Origin: Heterocephalus glaber
Taxonomy: Eukaryota; Chordata; Mammalia; Rodentia; Bathyergidae
Length of the DNA: 64,000 nt
Assembly: GCF_000247695.1 (NCBI RefSeq)
Contig: NW_004624843.1
Coordinates: forward strand, 2,123,890-2,187,889
Direction of reading: 5' to 3'
Every line of letters begins with the position of its first letter. Positions within the stretch are counted from its first letter, which is position 1. The notes under the pieces were generated by a model. That model was not told the DNA's origin. It did no database searches and saw only the letters and a program-made list of their open reading frames with translations. The position numbers and the translations under genes were made by a program. Shown piece by piece: positions 60,110-64,000 of this stretch.

Positions 60110-60345
60110 AAATAGAACATGGAAGACATTCTACTAAATGAAATAAGCCAGAAACAGAAAGATAAATGTGTATGGTCTCACTTATATGTGAAATCTAAAG
60201 CAGGCAACCTCACAAAAGCAGAGTAGAATGACAATTACAAGGTGCCAGGGCTGGGTAAAGAGGAAATGTTGGTCAAAGGCTGCAAACTCTCAATTATAAG
60301 TTCTAGAGATCTAATATGTATCCTGATTTCTGCCATCATTGCCCA
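60110..60345 (+). mobile_element. Old L1 3' end (L1M-like)
   Basis: acattctactaaatgaaata, agccagaaacagaaagat, tatggtctcacttatatgtg, aaatctaaagcaggc, ggtgccagggctgggtaaa, gttctagagatctaatatgt follow the 3' end of old mammalian L1 elements. Confidence 0.8.
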
Positions 60346-60489
60346 ATTTATTCCCTTGAGCTTCATTGGTTTGAGGCAATGACTTTGGAAAAGTGGCCTT
60401 CATGATACAAGTTGTAGTCTGAGGTGGCTCAGGCTGTTCATAAGGCAGGGCAGATAAATCTCAGCCTGCAAACTTTAGTTACAGAACCA

Positions 60490-61060
60490 AATGTCTGACA
60501 TAGATAGCTGTGGTGGATCAACTAATGGTCAACTTGGAATGTCCAGCTGAACTGAGTCAGCAAGATTCTGGGCATAGAAGACCCACCTGAAGATCAGCGT
60601 AAAAGGAGAACTGGAGGGAAAGATTGTATGTTGTTGATTTTCCTAGAGAAGCTTGTCATGGATGCTTTTCCTGATAGGAACTTAGTTGTTCCCATCATCA
60701 GAGGAACTTGGACCTTGCTGTCCCTGGGGGTGGCTGCTGTTTTCTTTGGGGAATCTCTAAGCGTTGCTTCTTGGCTCCAGTGCAGATCCCTTAGCCTGGT
60801 GGCACAGAGCCTTCAACCTGCAGGTGCAGACTTTCTGGCTTCCACCACTGCCCTTTGGCCTTCCCCATGCAGAGCCCTGATATGGACAAGCGTGAGCTCT
60901 AGGCCACTGGCTGGACTACTGCGGGACATTGCTGTGGGATCCAGACCCTCAGCTGGATCCTTCAGGTCTCCAGTGCATGGACAGATCTCTTGCACTCCTC
61001 TGCATATGACTTTTTGGGTGAATATTATAAAATAATCCTGTAAATTATGTGTCTTGTGTT
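60490..61060 (+). repeat. MLT2-like (ERVL) LTR, tentative
   Basis: Starts near gtggatcaactaatggtcaa (similar to the gtcaacttg motif of MLT2-type LTRs), has a pair of pyrimidine-rich/GC-rich blocks, and ends ataaaataatcctgtaaat. An ORF of 135 codons lies inside it and has no recognised family. Confidence 0.35.
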
Positions 61061-61076
61061 AAATCTACTCCTGTGC

Positions 61077-61160
61077 AGGGCCGGGAATTTAGCTCAGTGG
61101 CACCATGCCTGCCTGGCAAGTGCAAGGTCCTGAGTTCAATCCCTGGTACCACAAAAAAGA
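61077..61160 (+). repeat. ID-type SINE
   Basis: gggccgggaatttagctcag, accatgcctgcctggcaag, gtcctgagttcaatccctgg, A-rich tail. Imperfect duplication aaatctactcctgtgc (61061-61076) and aaatctattcccttgc (61161-61176). Confidence 0.92.
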
Positions 61161-62744
61161 AAATCTATTCCCTTGCCAATGCTGACTGCAACAAAATGCA
61201 ATTCAAAAGTTTCCCAACACTTTATATTCTCTTACATTACCAAAAATCATTGATAGCCACAGGGGGCTTTTAGTTTTACATTTCCTATACCAATGTTTCT
61301 GACTTTATTCATTAAAGCATCCATTAACCGGGCTTCACCATTTACAGAAAAAAATAAATAAAGACTCCTTTGTAGCAATATAGCTTCCAGAATAAAGTTT
61401 ACAATTCCAGGTCACAATGGAAGAATACTGTGAACTGTCTATGTGTTGTCTTCCACAAAGCCTCTAAAAGTGTCCTCCGCCTGCCTGGGAGGACAGAGCT
61501 GCCCTGGCAGGGCCACCCAAGCCAAGCTCACCCCTCTGTCAGTTCCACATCTCATCATCATTCCACATCTGTTACCAGCTAACATTTTCTTTCTTGAAAG
61601 GAAAGCAGAATAGAGTATAAAAAATATTCTTGGGCTTCACAAAGTCTTGCCAAACTCATTTTTTTATTTCACTGTGAGTACATGAATAAGTTAATAATCA
61701 AAAGTGAAATAACTATAAAATGCAAGTGTGAGTATATGTCGGGAAATGCATTTCTAGTGTTTTATTTCAACGTGGAATCGCAGAGTTTTAGAGAAGAGAA
61801 TAACTTTAAAAATCCTTTAGCTTAATGCTTTTTTTTTATCTATTAGGAAATTGAATCCCACGAAGATTCATATATGTCATCAATGTTCCCTCATTCGCTT
61901 TTTCATGCATTCATTCTGTCTCTCTACTCACTCATTACTTTATTCGTTTTGAGAATTTTTCTAGGCAGCTCCCTCTGCTCCTGAGTGAGGTAGTGACATG
62001 CAGTGGTGGGATGAACAGGATGGTTTTGTGTCCTGCTCTCCCTCATAGTCCAGTGAACTCAACTAGGATAGGTATTTGCTGATCTGAAATAGCAATAAGA
62101 TCACTCTAAATGAAAACAAAGTGCAGTGAGTGCTACAGAAGAAGAATGAATTGAATTGAAACCAAAGCCTGGACTCTGAGAGGCAGAAATTTAAAATGAT
62201 CAGATATGGTTTTGACTGGATTAATCTAGGGTGCAAAGTAAAAGATTAGATACCCTACAGGGAAAGGTGGTTGGTGCGGAGTCCATTGTCTTGATGGGAT
62301 TCTGTGATTTATAATTTAACAGGCAGAAATAGAAGATTTCTTTCTGAGGAAGACTCACAGGAGATAAAGCTGTGACTTATTTTTGCCTAATTGTCAGCTG
62401 GGAATGGAGAATCTTCATGCCCCTTGAAATCTCATTCAATTCACTGCCATAAAAGTGGAGAGGCCTCCCAAGATTTCTGCAGGTTGTTCTGTAGGAGAGC
62501 AACTCTGATGTGAAACTCAGTCCCTTTGTTATTTTATGCTGAAAAAAATTTCACACCACATCTTTGTGTTTAGTAGATCATCTGAACACCTTTTGGTGTA
62601 AACAAGGTTGGAGGAGAGTTTACTATTTACCAGGAACCTCTGCTCTTTATTCTTTGCCTCCCAATCCAACTGCTCCTCTACTCACTCTGTTCCTTGACCT
62701 CCAAATTCTTGTCTCTTTATCCTGCAAAGCTGTTTCCTGGCTGA

Positions 62745-62950
62745 AGTACAGGAGCCCAGAGGAGGAGTGTAGAACAGTGCCGGAGAGCCTTGTTCCAATC
62801 TCACCTCTGCTCTTATTGCTTGTGTAAATGACACAGCCTCTCAGAAGTTCTGTATCATCACCCATGAGATGGGATGAATAGCAGTATCCATCTCTTAGGG
62901 TTTAAAGACATAAAGTGCATCACATAGTAAATTCTCTATAAACTCTCTTG
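62745..62950 (+). repeat. MIR relic
   Basis: tgtagaacagtgccggagag, aatgacacagcctctcagaa, atgagatgggatgaatagca, ttagggtttaaagacataaa, gcatcacatagtaaattctc follow the MIR order. Confidence 0.7.
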
Positions 62951-63045
62951 CTTTGTTATTAGTTCTTCATACACATCTCAATACATGTTAACAGGTATTT
63001 ATCTTTTTAAAATCAAAGTGATATATAGACACATTTAAATCTTTT

Positions 63046-63132
63046 TTATTTTTTTTTGGTACCAGGTATCGAACTCGGAACCTTGCACTTGCAAGGCAGA
63101 CGGTGGAACCACTGAGTTAAATCCCTGGCCCA
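63046..63132 (-). repeat. ID-type SINE
   Basis: Plus-strand: poly-T, ggtaccaggtatcgaactcg, ccttgcacttgcaaggcag, ccactgagttaaatccctgg. Exact 17-bp duplication acacatttaaatctttt at 63029-63045 and 63133-63149. Confidence 0.95.
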
Positions 63133-63439
63133 ACACATTTAAATCTTTTAATGAAACATACCTGCTTTCTGCCCCATTCCTCTTGTGAATGTCCCTTCCC
63201 AAAATAACTTCACTTTCTTCCAGTACTCTGCTAGTTATTGCTTACATATGGTAGACATTGCCTCATTATAGAAGATGGATTTTTAGCCCATCTGTCCCCC
63301 TCTTTCACCCTACTGCCCTTCCTTCTCTCTGGTTGGTATTTTTATATCACAATTTTTAACAAATCAATATCTAATTTTTGTCTGGTTCTGCCTAGGTAGT
63401 GATTGTTCAGTAGAAACATTGCTGCTTACTGTGATTTTT

Positions 63440-63640
63440 TGGGGGGAGGAGAGAATTGAACTCAAGGCCGTTGCACTGAGCTACCTCCACAGCCCTTTTG
63501 AAAAAAAAAACTTTGAAAAATGTTGAGACTCTCTAAATTGCTAAGTTACCCTGTCTGTGTTCAAAGTTCTAATCATCCTGCCTCAGCCTCACAGAGTGCT
63601 GGGATTACAGGCATGCACCACCACGCCTGGCTGATATTTT
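63440..63640 (-). repeat. Old B1 + ID composite
   Basis: Plus-strand: gagagaattgaactcaaggc, actgagctacctccacagcc, then a B1 part cctgcctcagcctcacagag, gctgggattacaggcatgca, ccaccacgcctggctgat. Confidence 0.75.
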
Positions 63641-64000
63641 CTTTTTCTATATGATTCTCTTTTTCACTGGATTTAATCTTTGCCTTATTGTTCAATCGAC
63701 ATTCATCCATTTTCATCTCCATAGGGTGGACCTGCTTCTCTGCCCCTTAACTTTGAGTTTGAATATGGGACTTCTTTGGCTAATGGATGTACTTCCAGTG
63801 ATGGTTTGATGCTTGTGTGGTGGCCTTGTCCTCTTTGTGCCTATACCTGCCATTGTCCTGACACGATCATGCTCTGAGGCGAGGCTATTGGGTGAGTGGG
63901 GGGCTTGAAAGATACATGGAGTGCCAGACCTGGCCAACAAACTTAGACAACACCCACCCTAGACAACCAGAACATCCATGTGAAGTATATAAGTGTATAC

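Larger units (their letters stand above)
50740..64000 (-). other. SPHKAP: SPHKAP intron 3 (inferred; extends beyond window)
   Basis: Upstream of exon 4 with no further coding exon found. It holds ID SINEs (56152-56239, 56598-56695, 61077-61160, 63046-63132), L1 fragments (55875-56030, 58715-59050, 60110-60345), a MIR relic (62745-62950), SINE composites (58150-58325, 63440-63640) and an MLT2-like LTR (60490-61060). I see nothing definite in 51.0-55.8 kb or 56.8-58.1 kb. That it is an intron is inference from the missing 5' exons. Confidence 0.6.

Noticed and set aside
60628..61035. 135-codon plus-strand ORF (starts MLLIFLEKLVM)
   Set aside because: Lies in the MLT2-like LTR region, has no known family and ends beside an ID SINE.

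Overview
The window is mammalian nuclear DNA. It has a large, split protein-coding gene with GT-AG introns, is AT-rich, and is dense in SINEs, LINE-1 pieces, MIR/L2 relics and LTRs. Many fresh tRNA-derived ID-type SINEs (head resembling GGGGATTTAGCTCAGTGG, A and B boxes, A-rich tail), B1 monomers and B1+ID composites point to a non-murid rodent. The ID variant is what I would expect in the beaver/kangaroo-rat side of the rodents (Castorimorpha), but this species guess is inference only. Three runs of exactly 100 N (10828-10927, 32418-32517, 56052-56151) are assembly gaps, and all fall in repeats.

One real gene dominates: SPHKAP (SKIP, an RI-specific A-kinase anchoring protein), on the minus strand. 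I placed nine consecutive coding exons with consensus splice sites and matching phases: 50680-50739, 49000-49134, 43429-43681, 38643-42405 (a 3.76 kb exon), 21663-21848, 19732-19818, 17577-17629, 17305-17489 and 8072-8215 (stop). They join to 4866 nt, encoding 1621 residues plus stop. The first roughly 80 residues (expected exons 1-3) were not found and probably lie beyond position 64000. The 3' UTR should run from 8071 down to about 6.4 kb, and 1 to 6.4 kb is downstream flank.

The introns hold the rest. Intron 11 carries a dead processed copy of USP14 (10095-11773, minus), whose acidic codons have grown into a long GAA/GAG triplet tract containing an assembly gap. Intron 7 (16.8 kb) holds a stack of nested LINE-1 insertions around 28.8-33.6 kb, including one with the structure of a twin-primed 5' inversion. 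It also holds an LTR with visible TATA and polyadenylation signals, MaLR-type LTRs, a (CA)n array and a triplet palindrome. Intron 3 (50.74 kb to the window end) holds several young ID SINEs, L1 fragments and an MLT2-like LTR.

I see no RNA gene, CRISPR array, operon, CpG-island promoter or second functional protein gene. Nothing here is a clearly undescribed biological system. The most unusual items are the retrocopy-seeded GAA/GAG repeat, the twin-primed L1, the tandem splice acceptor of the last SPHKAP exon, and an unclassified 148-bp dispersed repeat pair.
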